A DNA stretch of 64,000 nucleotides. Source: Ornithinimicrobium avium. Its GTDB lineage: Bacteria > Actinomycetota > Actinomycetes > Actinomycetales > Dermatophilaceae. Positions 33,811 to 41,311 of this stretch are shown here, in pieces (positions within the stretch are counted from its first letter, which is position 1; every line of letters begins with the position of its first letter). The notes beneath the pieces were generated by a model, which did not search any database, was not told the origin of the DNA, and saw only the letters and a list, made by a program, of their open reading frames with translations. The position numbers were made by a program, and so were the translations under genes. Location: NCBI RefSeq assembly GCF_003351765.1, contig NZ_CP031229.1, positions 3,286,001 through 3,350,000 of the forward strand, written 5' to 3'.

Positions 33811-35115
33811 GTGCGCGTCGCAGTGGTGGGGTCCGGTCCGGCGGGGATGTATGCCGCCGCGCTCCTCGCGCAGGACGAGCGGGTCGACGCGGTCGACGTG
33901 CTCGACGCCCACCCGACCCCCTTCGGGCTCGTCCGGCACGGCGTGGCACCCGACCACCACTCGACGATGTCCGTCGCCCAGGTCCTGACCCGCACCCTCG
34001 AGCTGGACGGCGTGCGGTTCTTCGGCAACGTCACGGTGGGCAAGGACGTGAGCCGCGCCGAGCTCCTCGAGCGCTACGACGTCGTCGTCTACGCCGTCGG
34101 GGTGGACCGGGACAGGGAGCTGGGCGTCCCCGGAGTGGTCGGCTCGCTCCCTCTCATCGAGTGGTACACCGGCCTGCCCGGCTGCCCCGCGCTCGACCTG
34201 TCCGGGGTCCGTTCCACGGTCGTCGTGGGTGGTGGCAACGTCGCGCTCGACGTCGCGCGCCTGCTGCTGCTCGACGCCGCCGAGCTGCGCCGCTCGGCGA
34301 TGCCCGACGACGTCCTCCTCGCCTACTCGGGAGCCCGCGTGGAGCAGGTCCACCTCGTCATCCGTCGCAGCGCCCTGGACGTGAAGTTCTCCGTGCCCAT
34401 GCTCCGGGAGCTGCTCGCCGTGCCCGGCCTGGGCACCGAGCTCGACCCGCCCGGTCTGCCGCCCGTCCCGGACGACCTGTCCGGGGTCGAGGGACGGCAG
34501 GTGGCCAAGCGGCTCAGTCTCTTCGCCGAGGCGGCGGCCCGCACGCAGGAACGTGACGACCTGTCACGGCTCGTGGTCTTCCACTTCGGCAGCGAGGTCG
34601 TCGAGGTCGGCCCGGCCGGGCCGGACGGGGCGGCGGAGGTCGTCCTGGAGCGGTCGGGGCGCGAGCCGCTCGTCCTCACCTCGGGCCTGACGGTGAGCGC
34701 GATCGGCTACCACGGCACGCGGGTGCCCGACCTGCGCTACGACGAGAGCACCTCGACCATCCCCAACGCGGACGGGCTCGTCACCGGCAACGAGCCCGGG
34801 GTCGCCGGGCGCGAGTTCGTGGTCGGCTGGGCGGGCCGCGCGCCGACGGGCGTCATCGGGACCAACCGCTCGGAGGCGGCACGGACGGTGGAGACGATCT
34901 GGCGGACCGTCGGGGAGGAGGTGCCCGCGCGCCCTCGACCGGGGGTCGAGGACCTGGCGGCACTCCTGCACGGTCGCGGGGTGCGCTTCGTCGACGCGGA
35001 CGGCTGGCGACGGATCGAGGCGGCCGAGCGGGAGCGAGGCGTGACGCGCGAAGCGCCGCAGGTCCGGATCAACGACCCTGACGAGCTGCTCTCCCGGGGG
35101 ACCTCCGACCGCTGA
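33811..35115 (+). CDS. FprA-like ferredoxin/adrenodoxin-NADP+ reductase
   Basis: A 434-residue FAD enzyme of the adrenodoxin-reductase type that passes electrons between NADPH and ferredoxin. It begins VRVAVVGSGPAGMYAAALLAQ (FAD Rossmann), then DVLDAHPTPFGLVRHGVAPDHH, a diagnostic block, VVYAVGVDRDRELGVPGV, the NADPH-binding VVVGGGNVALDVARLLL at about 134-150, the Arg-rich HLVIRRSALDVKFS, and late GREFVVGWAGRAPTGVIGTNRSEA. The M. tuberculosis FprA is the closest well-studied relative by motif. GTG at 33811 follows a -10 box. It converges on a thioredoxin gene, which could be a functional neighbour. Confidence 0.92.
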   Translation: MRVAVVGSGPAGMYAAALLAQDERVDAVDVLDAHPTPFGLVRHGVAPDHHSTMSVAQVLTRTLELDGVRFFGNVTVGKDVSRAELLERYDVVVYAVGVDRDRELGVPGVVGSLPLIEWYTGLPGCPALDLSGVRSTVVVGGGNVALDVARLLLLDAAELRRSAMPDDVLLAYSGARVEQVHLVIRRSALDVKFSVPMLRELLAVPGLGTELDPPGLPPVPDDLSGVEGRQVAKRLSLFAEAAARTQERDDLSRLVVFHFGSEVVEVGPAGPDGAAEVVLERSGREPLVLTSGLTVSAIGYHGTRVPDLRYDESTSTIPNADGLVTGNEPGVAGREFVVGWAGRAPTGVIGTNRSEAARTVETIWRTVGEEVPARPRPGVEDLAALLHGRGVRFVDADGWRRIEAAERERGVTREAPQVRINDPDELLSRGTSDR

Positions 35116-35171
35116 CGACGGCCATCGCGCGGCGGTCCGGGGTGGGGTGCGGACCGGTACGGCCGTCAGCG
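35110..35171. terminator. Bidirectional terminator containing both stop codons
   Basis: Outer arms CGCTGACG (35110-35117) and CGTCAGCG (35164-35171) include the TGA of the flavoprotein gene and the stop of the thioredoxin gene. GGCC arms continue the pairing, and an inner stem GGTCCG/CGGACC (35134-35139/35150-35155) closes the structure. Confidence 0.6.
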
Positions 35172-35513
35172 GGCTGCGCCGGTCTGCGGACCAGGTGCGG
35201 CGATCCGGGCCAGTGCGGCGTCGACGGCCTCCCGACCGGTCGGCCGGACGACCCGGTCGACCTCCACGCCGTCGAGCAGGAAGATCAGCGTCGGCCAGAG
35301 CTTGACCCGGTAGGAACGCCCCAGCGCCCGCCCGCGGCCGTCCTCGACGGCGTGCACCGGAACGTCCGGGTGCTCGGCCAGGGCCGGGTCGACGTAGCGC
35401 TCCGCCGCCCGGCAGTAGCCGCACCAGGTGGTGCCGAACATGACGACGGCCGGCCCCTCGGCCGCCTCCAGGGTCTCCCGCGCGGGCTGCTCCGGGCTGT
35501 AGGTGGTGCTCAT
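35166..35513 (-). CDS. Thioredoxin-like protein (CGYC)
   Basis: A 115-residue cytosolic thioredoxin-fold protein with active site WCGYC (Cys31, Cys34), in place of the WCGPC of true thioredoxins and closer to glutaredoxin or mycoredoxin dipeptides. The strand AVVMFGTTWCGYCRAAERYV precedes, and VKLWPTLIFLLDG holds the conserved cis-Pro. No signal peptide is present. It starts at ATG 35513, divergent from rsmA and convergent with the FprA-like gene. A redox role for an unknown target is the limit of what sequence supports. Confidence 0.88.
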   Translation of the reverse strand: MSTTYSPEQPARETLEAAEGPAVVMFGTTWCGYCRAAERYVDPALAEHPDVPVHAVEDGRGRALGRSYRVKLWPTLIFLLDGVEVDRVVRPTGREAVDAALARIAAPGPQTGAAR

Positions 35514-35581
35514 GGCTCCAGCATCTCCGGCCCCGATCGTGACCGGACCACCGGGTGGGTGCAGGGCGTTGTCCGTCCCTG

Positions 35582-35587
35582 GATAAT
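35582..35587 (+). promoter_or_regulatory. -10 box of rsmA
   Basis: GATAAT, six bases before the GTG at 35594; no ribosome site, so leaderless. Confidence 0.55.
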
Positions 35588-35593
35588 GCAGCC

Positions 35594-36481
35594 GTGAGCG
35601 AGCCCGAGGAGAGCACCGCCGTGACCCTGCTCGGCCCTGCGCAGATCCGCGACCTCGCCGCCCGGCTCGGCATCCGCCCCACCAAGCAGTGGGGGCAGAA
35701 CTTCGTCATCGACAAGGGCACCGTCCGGCGCATCGTCCGGGCGTCCGAGATCACCGCCGAGGACGTCGTCCTCGAGGTCGGCCCGGGACTGGGCTCCCTC
35801 ACGCTGGCGATGCTGCCGCACGCCCGGCACGTGACGGCCCTGGAGATCGACCCGGTCCTCGCAGAGCAGCTGCCGAGGACCGTCGCCGACCTCGCGCCGG
35901 ACCTGCTCGACCGGCTCGACGTGGTGCACGCCGACGCGCTGCGCGTCGCCGAGATCCCCGGTCCTGCGCCCACGGCGTTGGTCGCCAACCTGCCGTACAA
36001 CGTCGCCGTGCCGGTCGTCCTGCACCTGCTCGCGACCGTCCCGACGCTCGAGACGGTCCTCGTCATGGTCCAGCTCGAGGTCGCCGAACGCCTCGCCGCC
36101 GGCCCGGGGAGCAAGGTCTACGGGGTGCCGAGCGTCAAGGCCGGCTGGTATGCCGAGGTGACCGGAGCCGGGCGCATCGGGCGCACGGTCTTCTGGCCTG
36201 CGCCCAACGTCGACAGCGGACTGGTCCGCATGGTGCGCCGCGACCCGCCGGTGACGCTGGCCACGCGCCCGGAGGTCTTCGCGGTCGTCGACGCCGCCTT
36301 CGCCCAGCGGCGCAAGACGCTGCGCGCCGCGCTGTCGGGCTGGGCCGGGAGCGGTGCCGCGGCGGAGCAGGCGCTGCGCGCGGCCAGCGTCGACCCGCGC
36401 GCCCGGGGCGAGGTGCTGACCGTCGAGGATTTCGCCCGGATCGCCGAGCACCGTCCGCGGACCGAGCGGGTCGAGCGTTGA
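35594..36481 (+). CDS. rsmA: 16S rRNA (adenine(1518)-N6/adenine(1519)-N6)-dimethyltransferase
   Basis: RsmA/KsgA dimethylates two adenines at the end of 16S rRNA, a late quality step in 30S assembly. The 295-residue protein shows KQWGQNFVIDKGTVRRIV, the SAM motif VLEVGPGLGSLTLAML (about 58-73), ALEIDPVLAEQL, and the catalytic NLPYNVAVPVVL (about 134-145), then VQLEVAERLAAGPGSKVYGVPSV and FWPAPNVDSGLVRM. GTG at 35594 is supported by the -10 box spacing. It leads an operon-like run with an MFS gene (one base gap) and then ispE, to which rsmA is usually directly linked. Confidence 0.96.
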   Translation: MSEPEESTAVTLLGPAQIRDLAARLGIRPTKQWGQNFVIDKGTVRRIVRASEITAEDVVLEVGPGLGSLTLAMLPHARHVTALEIDPVLAEQLPRTVADLAPDLLDRLDVVHADALRVAEIPGPAPTALVANLPYNVAVPVVLHLLATVPTLETVLVMVQLEVAERLAAGPGSKVYGVPSVKAGWYAEVTGAGRIGRTVFWPAPNVDSGLVRMVRRDPPVTLATRPEVFAVVDAAFAQRRKTLRAALSGWAGSGAAAEQALRAASVDPRARGEVLTVEDFARIAEHRPRTERVER

Positions 36482-36482
36482 G

Positions 36483-37796
36483 GTGTACCGGCAGCTCGCC
36501 TGGCCGGTCTTCGTCCCCTCCGTCCTCGTCGGCGTGGCGCGCGGCGCCACCCTGCCGGTGTCCGTGCTGGCCGCGATGCAGCTGGGAGCCTCCGCGGCTC
36601 TGGCCAGCCTCATCATCGCGCTGGTCGGTGGCGCGGCGCTGCTCACGACCGTGCCTGCCGGCCGGTTCATCGACCACGTCGGGGACCGTCCGGCGATGCT
36701 CGTCTCCGTGGCGGCCGGCGCGGTCTGCACGGCCGCGATCGTCGGCGCCCTGGTCTGGGGTGGTCAGGGAGCGCTGAGCCTCTTCGTCGTCGCCATGGTG
36801 CTGAACGCACCGGTGATGTCGGTCTGGACCCTCTCCCGACAGGCGCTCGTCGCCGACCAGGTCCCCACCGTGCAGCGCGGCCGGGCGATGACCGCGCTGG
36901 GGGGCACCCTGCGGGCGGGCAACCTGGTGGGGCCGCTGCTGGGCGCCGCGCTCCTGCTGCGCCTGCCGATCTGGTCGGTCTACGTGCTGAGCATCGGGTG
37001 CGCGCTGCTCGCGCTCGCCGTCCTCTACAGCCCGGCCGGCGCGGCGCTCGACGTGGCGGCCCGGGAGCGCGGGGGCGGGCGCGGCGCACGCCCGGCAGGA
37101 GGACCGGGACGGGCCCTGGTCGCGCCCGGGGCACAGAGGGCGGGCGCGAGCCTGCCCACCGGCCCGGCGTCGGCCCACGTCCGGTGGCGGGCCGTGACGC
37201 TCGCCGGTGCCGCGGTGGGCGCCCTCGCCGTCGCCCGCGCGGCCCAGCCCGTCGCCCTGCAGCTCTGGGGCGTGCAGCTCGGCCTGACGGCCTCGGCGAT
37301 CTCCACCCTGGTCGCCGTCGGCGCCGCGGTCGAGCTGGTCCTCATGCTGCCCGGCGGGCACCTCAAGGACCGTGTCGGGCGCACGCCGGTGCTGATCGTG
37401 TGCCTCGCCGTCTACGGCGCCGGGTTCCTGCTCATGCCGACCCTCCCGTCGCCGCCGGGCATGGTCACGGCGGTCCTGGTCATGGCGCTGGGCAACGGTC
37501 TGGGTGCCGGGATCAACATGACGATCGGCGCGGACCTGAGCCCGGAGGTGGGCCGGGCCCGCTTCCTCGGCGTCTGGGCGCTGTTCAGCGGAGCGGGTGT
37601 GCTCCTCGGACCCGCGACGGTGTCCGCCCTGGTCGCGATCGGGGGAATCGGCCTCGCCCTCACGGGCGTCGGCGGGGTGGCGCTGGGCGGTGCCGCGTGG
37701 ACCGCGGCGGTCGCGCGTGCCGTCGGCCTGCCGCGCGGCCTGGGCCGCGACGCACCCGGCACGCCCCCCGCCTCGGGACCCCCGCCGACCCCATAG
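36483..37796 (+). CDS. MFS transporter
   Basis: A 437-residue transporter with about 12 hydrophobic segments in two halves, separated by a long Gly/Arg/Pro-rich cytoplasmic loop at about residues 192-232. Motif A is visible in both halves: GRFIDHVGDRPAML (about 60-73) and GGHLKDRVGRTPVLI (about 292-306). The first half contains MVLNAPVMSVWTLSRQALVAD. This pattern fits drug or small-molecule exporters, substrate unknown. It starts at GTG 36483, immediately after the rsmA stop. The gene interrupts the usual rsmA-ispE neighbourhood. Confidence 0.9.
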   Translation: MYRQLAWPVFVPSVLVGVARGATLPVSVLAAMQLGASAALASLIIALVGGAALLTTVPAGRFIDHVGDRPAMLVSVAAGAVCTAAIVGALVWGGQGALSLFVVAMVLNAPVMSVWTLSRQALVADQVPTVQRGRAMTALGGTLRAGNLVGPLLGAALLLRLPIWSVYVLSIGCALLALAVLYSPAGAALDVAARERGGGRGARPAGGPGRALVAPGAQRAGASLPTGPASAHVRWRAVTLAGAAVGALAVARAAQPVALQLWGVQLGLTASAISTLVAVGAAVELVLMLPGGHLKDRVGRTPVLIVCLAVYGAGFLLMPTLPSPPGMVTAVLVMALGNGLGAGINMTIGADLSPEVGRARFLGVWALFSGAGVLLGPATVSALVAIGGIGLALTGVGGVALGGAAWTAAVARAVGLPRGLGRDAPGTPPASGPPPTP

Positions 37797-37799
37797 GGT
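37794..37799 (+). promoter_or_regulatory. -10 box of ispE
   Basis: TAGGGT, overlapping the MFS stop codon and seven bases before the ispE ATG; suggests that ispE has its own leaderless transcript. Confidence 0.5.
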
Positions 37800-37806
37800 G
37801 AGGCGC

Positions 37807-38802
37807 ATGAGCCCTGGGACGAGCACCGACTCCGTCGCCGTGCGCGTGCCCGGCAAGGTCAACCTCGAGCTGCTCGTCGGTGCGCAGCGCGAGGACGGCT
37901 ACCACGAGGTGTCCACCGTCTACCAGGCCGTCAGCGTCTATGACCGCGTCACCGTCCGCCCGGCCGAGCGGTGGTCGGTGAGCGTGACCGGTCCCTACGC
38001 CGACCGCGTCCCCACCGGCGACTCCAACCTCGCCCTGGTCGCGGCCAAGACCCTCGGCCGGCGCCGCCCGCGGCACGGCCGGTCCTCGCCGGTGCACGTC
38101 GAGATCGACAAGACGATCCCCGTCGCCGGCGGGATGGCCGGCGGCTCGGCCAACGCGGCGGCCGCCCTGGTGGCCTGCCGCGAGCTGTGGCAGCTGGACC
38201 ACGTCGACAACGAGCTGCTCGACCAGATCGCCTCCGGGCTCGGCTCGGACGTCACCTTCCTCCTCCATGGCGGGACCGCGATCGGCTCCGGCCGCGGCGA
38301 GCAGGTCACCCCGGTGCTGGGCCGCGGGGAGCTGCACTGGGTCCTGTGGGTCGGTGAGGGCCTGGAGCTGTCGACCCCCGAGGTGTATGCCGAGTGCGAC
38401 CGTCTCCGCGAGGCCGCCGGTGAGACGCCCCCCGCCCCCGAGCCCTCCAGCGAGCTGCTGACGGCCCTGCGCCGGATGGACGCCGCGGACGTCGCGGCCG
38501 CGCTGCACAACGACCTCCAGGCCGCCGCGGTCTCGCTGCGGCCGGAGCTCGCCGGGGTCATCGAGGCCGGCACCGAGCTGGGCGCCCTCGGTGCGATGGT
38601 GTCCGGGTCCGGTCCGACGGTCGCCTTCCTGGCCGGGTCGCAGACCGAGGCCATCGACCTCTCCGTCGGACTGGCCGCCAACGGGCCCGTCGGCGACATC
38701 GTCCGCGCCATCGGCCCCGTGCCCGGCGCCCAGGTCGTCCAGCACCTGCGCACCCCGCCCCCGGCGCCGCCCACCCGGCCGGTGGGGCCGGTCACCGGCT
38801 GA
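37807..38802 (+). CDS. ispE: 4-diphosphocytidyl-2-C-methyl-D-erythritol kinase IspE
   Basis: A GHMP kinase that phosphorylates CDP-ME in the MEP route to isoprenoids. The 331-residue protein begins with VAVRVPGKVNLELLVGAQREDGYHEVSTVYQAV, has the ATP loop PVAGGMAGGSANAAAALVAC (about 105-124), LGSDVTFLLHGGTAIGSGRGE and the C-terminal GAMVSGSGPTVAFLAGS. It is slightly longer than usual because of a Pro-rich tail. The usual KVNL of the start (KINLxL) is conserved. The ABC-F gene begins in its stop codon (TGATG). Confidence 0.95.
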   Translation: MSPGTSTDSVAVRVPGKVNLELLVGAQREDGYHEVSTVYQAVSVYDRVTVRPAERWSVSVTGPYADRVPTGDSNLALVAAKTLGRRRPRHGRSSPVHVEIDKTIPVAGGMAGGSANAAAALVACRELWQLDHVDNELLDQIASGLGSDVTFLLHGGTAIGSGRGEQVTPVLGRGELHWVLWVGEGLELSTPEVYAECDRLREAAGETPPAPEPSSELLTALRRMDAADVAAALHNDLQAAAVSLRPELAGVIEAGTELGALGAMVSGSGPTVAFLAGSQTEAIDLSVGLAANGPVGDIVRAIGPVPGAQVVQHLRTPPPAPPTRPVGPVTG

Positions 38803-40649
38803 TGGCGGCCCCGCCCGCCAACCTCGTCGCCCTCGACCGCGCCCGGCTGGTCGCCGGCACCCAGGTGCTGCTCGACGACGTGTCCGTAGGCGTCTCCGAC
38901 GGCGACCGGATCGGTGTGGTCGGCCGCAACGGTGGCGGCAAGTCCTCCCTGCTGGGGGCCCTGGTCGGCACCCGCCCGCTGGACGAGGGCAGGGTCGTGC
39001 GGGCCGGCGGCGTGAGTGCCGGGATGCTCGGCCAGGTCGACGCCCTCGACCCCGTCGCCACCGTCCGCGAGGTGGTCCTGGGCGATCTCGCCGAGCACGT
39101 GTGGGCCGGCGACCCTCGCGTGCGCGAGGTGCTCGACGGGCTGCTCGGCGGCACCGACGCGCAGGCGCTCGGCGGCTGGGACGCGGTCGTGGGGCCGATG
39201 TCGGGCGGTGAGCGCCGCCGGCTCGCGCTGGCCGCCCTGCTCGTCGCCGACCCCGACCTGCTCGTCCTCGACGAGCCCACCAACCACCTGGACGTCGAGG
39301 GGGTCGCCTGGCTCGCGGCATACCTGTCCTCGAGGCGTCCGCGGAGCGGCAGCGGGCTGCTCGTGGTGACCCACGACCGATGGTTCCTGGACGCGGTGAG
39401 CACCCGCACCTGGGAGGTCGCCGACGGTCAGGTGCACGTCTACGAGGGTGGCTACGCCGCCTACGTCCTCGCCAGGGTCGAGCGCCAGCGGGTCGCGAAG
39501 GTGACCGAGGAGCGGCGGGCCAACCTGGCCCGCAAGGAGCTGGCCTGGCTGCGGCGCGGTCCCCCGGCGCGCACGAGCAAGCCGCGCTTCCGGATCGAGG
39601 CGGCGACCGCGCTGATCGAGGGGGAGCCGCCGCCGCGCGACTCGGTCGAGCTGGTGCGCTTCGCCACGACACGGCTGGGCAAGGACGTCTTCGACCTGGT
39701 CGACGCCACGGTCACGGTCGGCGACCGCACGCTGCTGGAGGACGTCACCTGGCGGATCGGGCCGGGCGACCGCTACGGCGTCGTGGGTGTCAACGGCGCG
39801 GGCAAGTCCACCCTGCTGCGGGTGCTCCAGGGTCAGCACCCGCTGGCCGCCGGCCGGCTCAGGACGGGCAAGACGGTGCAGGTCGCCTGCCTGAGCCAGG
39901 AGCTGCGCGAGCTGGACCGGGTCGCCGGGTGGAGCGTCATCGACTCGATCACCGAGGTGCGCAGCTTCACCATGATCGGGGGCAAGGAGGTCTCGGCCTC
40001 CTCCCTGGCCCAGCGGCTCGGCTTCACCGGCGGTCGGCAGCAGTCGCGGGTGGGTGACCTCTCCGGCGGGGAGCGGCGCCGGCTGCAGTTCGTCCGGCTG
40101 CTCATGGACGAGCCCAACGTGCTCATGCTCGACGAGCCGACCAACGACCTGGACATCGACACGCTCACCTCGATGGAGGACGTCCTCGACGGCTGGGCCG
40201 GGACGCTGCTCGTCGTCTCCCACGACCGCTACCTGCTCGAGCGGATGACCGACCGGCAGGTGGCGCTGCTCGGCGACGGCACGCTGCGCGACCTGCCCGG
40301 CGGGGTCGAGCAGTACCTCGAGCTGCGAGCTCGGATTCGCGAGGCAGGCAGGGTGACGTCGGCGCGGAGCACCTCCGCGCCCTCGTCCGCAGGCTCCGGA
40401 GGGGCGTCGACGCCGCGGGCGGCCTACACCCCGGCGCAGGTGCGCGAGGCCCGCAAGACCCTCGCCCGGGTCGAGCGGGCGCTGGACCGGCTGCACGAGG
40501 AGGAGGTGCTGCTGCACGACCAGATGGCCGCGGCGGCCACCGACCCTACGAGGCTGGCGGAGCTCACCGAGGCGCAGCGCACCCTGGCCGAGCAGGAGGA
40601 GGCCCTGGAGCTGGAGTGGCTGGAGGCCTCCGAGGCGGCCGAGGGCTGA
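38802..40649 (+). CDS. ABC-F family ATPase
   Basis: A 615-residue soluble protein with two ABC ATPase domains and no membrane part, as in translation-acting ABC-F proteins. Domain 1: Walker A GRNGGGKSSLL (about 43-53), signature MSGGERRRLALAALL, Walker B LLVLDEPTNHLDVEG. Domain 2: Walker A GVNGAGKSTLL (about 330-340), signature LSGGERRRLQFVRLL, Walker B LMLDEPTNDLDIDT. A linker with ELAWLRRGPPARTSKPRFRIE lies between, and the last 80 residues form a charged coiled coil. ABC-F proteins work on the ribosome; the housekeeping kind is expected at this place after ispE. It starts with a one-base overlap. Confidence 0.93.
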   Translation: MAAPPANLVALDRARLVAGTQVLLDDVSVGVSDGDRIGVVGRNGGGKSSLLGALVGTRPLDEGRVVRAGGVSAGMLGQVDALDPVATVREVVLGDLAEHVWAGDPRVREVLDGLLGGTDAQALGGWDAVVGPMSGGERRRLALAALLVADPDLLVLDEPTNHLDVEGVAWLAAYLSSRRPRSGSGLLVVTHDRWFLDAVSTRTWEVADGQVHVYEGGYAAYVLARVERQRVAKVTEERRANLARKELAWLRRGPPARTSKPRFRIEAATALIEGEPPPRDSVELVRFATTRLGKDVFDLVDATVTVGDRTLLEDVTWRIGPGDRYGVVGVNGAGKSTLLRVLQGQHPLAAGRLRTGKTVQVACLSQELRELDRVAGWSVIDSITEVRSFTMIGGKEVSASSLAQRLGFTGGRQQSRVGDLSGGERRRLQFVRLLMDEPNVLMLDEPTNDLDIDTLTSMEDVLDGWAGTLLVVSHDRYLLERMTDRQVALLGDGTLRDLPGGVEQYLELRARIREAGRVTSARSTSAPSSAGSGGASTPRAAYTPAQVREARKTLARVERALDRLHEEEVLLHDQMAAAATDPTRLAELTEAQRTLAEQEEALELEWLEASEAAEG

Positions 40650-40692
40650 GGGGGGCTCCACCCGCAGACCCGGCCCGCATCCCCGGCGCGTC

Positions 40693-40715
40693 GCGCACAA
40701 GGACATGGTGTGCGC
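40693..40715. terminator. Hairpin after the ABC-F gene
   Basis: GCGCACA pairs with TGTGCGC over a nine-base loop, and flanking GCGCG-type sequence could extend it imperfectly. It lies in the gap before the converging DUF421 remnant. Confidence 0.35.
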
Positions 40716-40811
40716 CGCGGCGCGTCGGCTGCCAGGGCGACCGTCCTGCACATGACCCCGGGCGTCCTGTCCGGACCGGCGGCGGAGGGTCGCCAGCCCG
40801 GTGGTGCGTGC

Positions 40812-41221
40812 TCAGGCCTGCGGCGCGGCGTGCTGCCTGGGCACGACCGTGATCTCCCCCGAGGACTCCAGCGCCGCCGACTTGACCTGGTCGAGCCGCT
40901 CCAGGCCCTGATCCTTGCGGTCGGCCGCCACGATGTCGGACTCGTCCAGCCGGTCGAGGTCGAGCGCCTGCCGCAGCCGGGCGCCGTCGGGGACGAGCAG
41001 CGAGGGCACCTCCTCGGTGACCCGCGCGAACGGCGTGAACCTCCACGCCAGGAAGTCGCTGCTGCGCTGCAGCAGGACCAGCGTGACGATCACCAGGGCG
41101 GCGTGCACGAGCGAGAAGTCCTCGCCGAGCAGGCCGGCACCAGCTTCTCGGCCGCGGGCTGCGGGGTGATCGACTGCAGGTCGACGCCCCGGGTCCGGTC
41201 CGCCCTCAGCTCGAGGGTCAC
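40812..41221 (-). pseudogene. DUF421 (YetF-like) membrane protein, internally deleted and frameshifted
   Basis: On the minus strand the beginning (VDLQSITPQPAAEKLV, about 41140-41190) resembles the start of DUF421 proteins. After about 41130 the homology continues in another frame with GEDFSLVHAALVIVTLVLLQR, then VTEEVPSLLVPDGARLRQAL and LERLDQVKSAALESSGEITV, the C-terminal DUF421 domain. The expected middle, with the first membrane helices and the conserved G-K-R...NPFDL block, is missing. So the gene has lost an internal piece and its reading frame. The rest of the gap 40650-41311 holds only the hairpin at 40693 and no other gene I can support. Confidence 0.65.
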
Positions 41222-41311
41222 CCCGCCGTCGTGGGCGGCGTCGACGGCGAGCAGGAGCGTGAGCCACGGGCCGCCCGCCGCCCGCATCCTCACGACCTGC
41301 AGGTCATGCGG

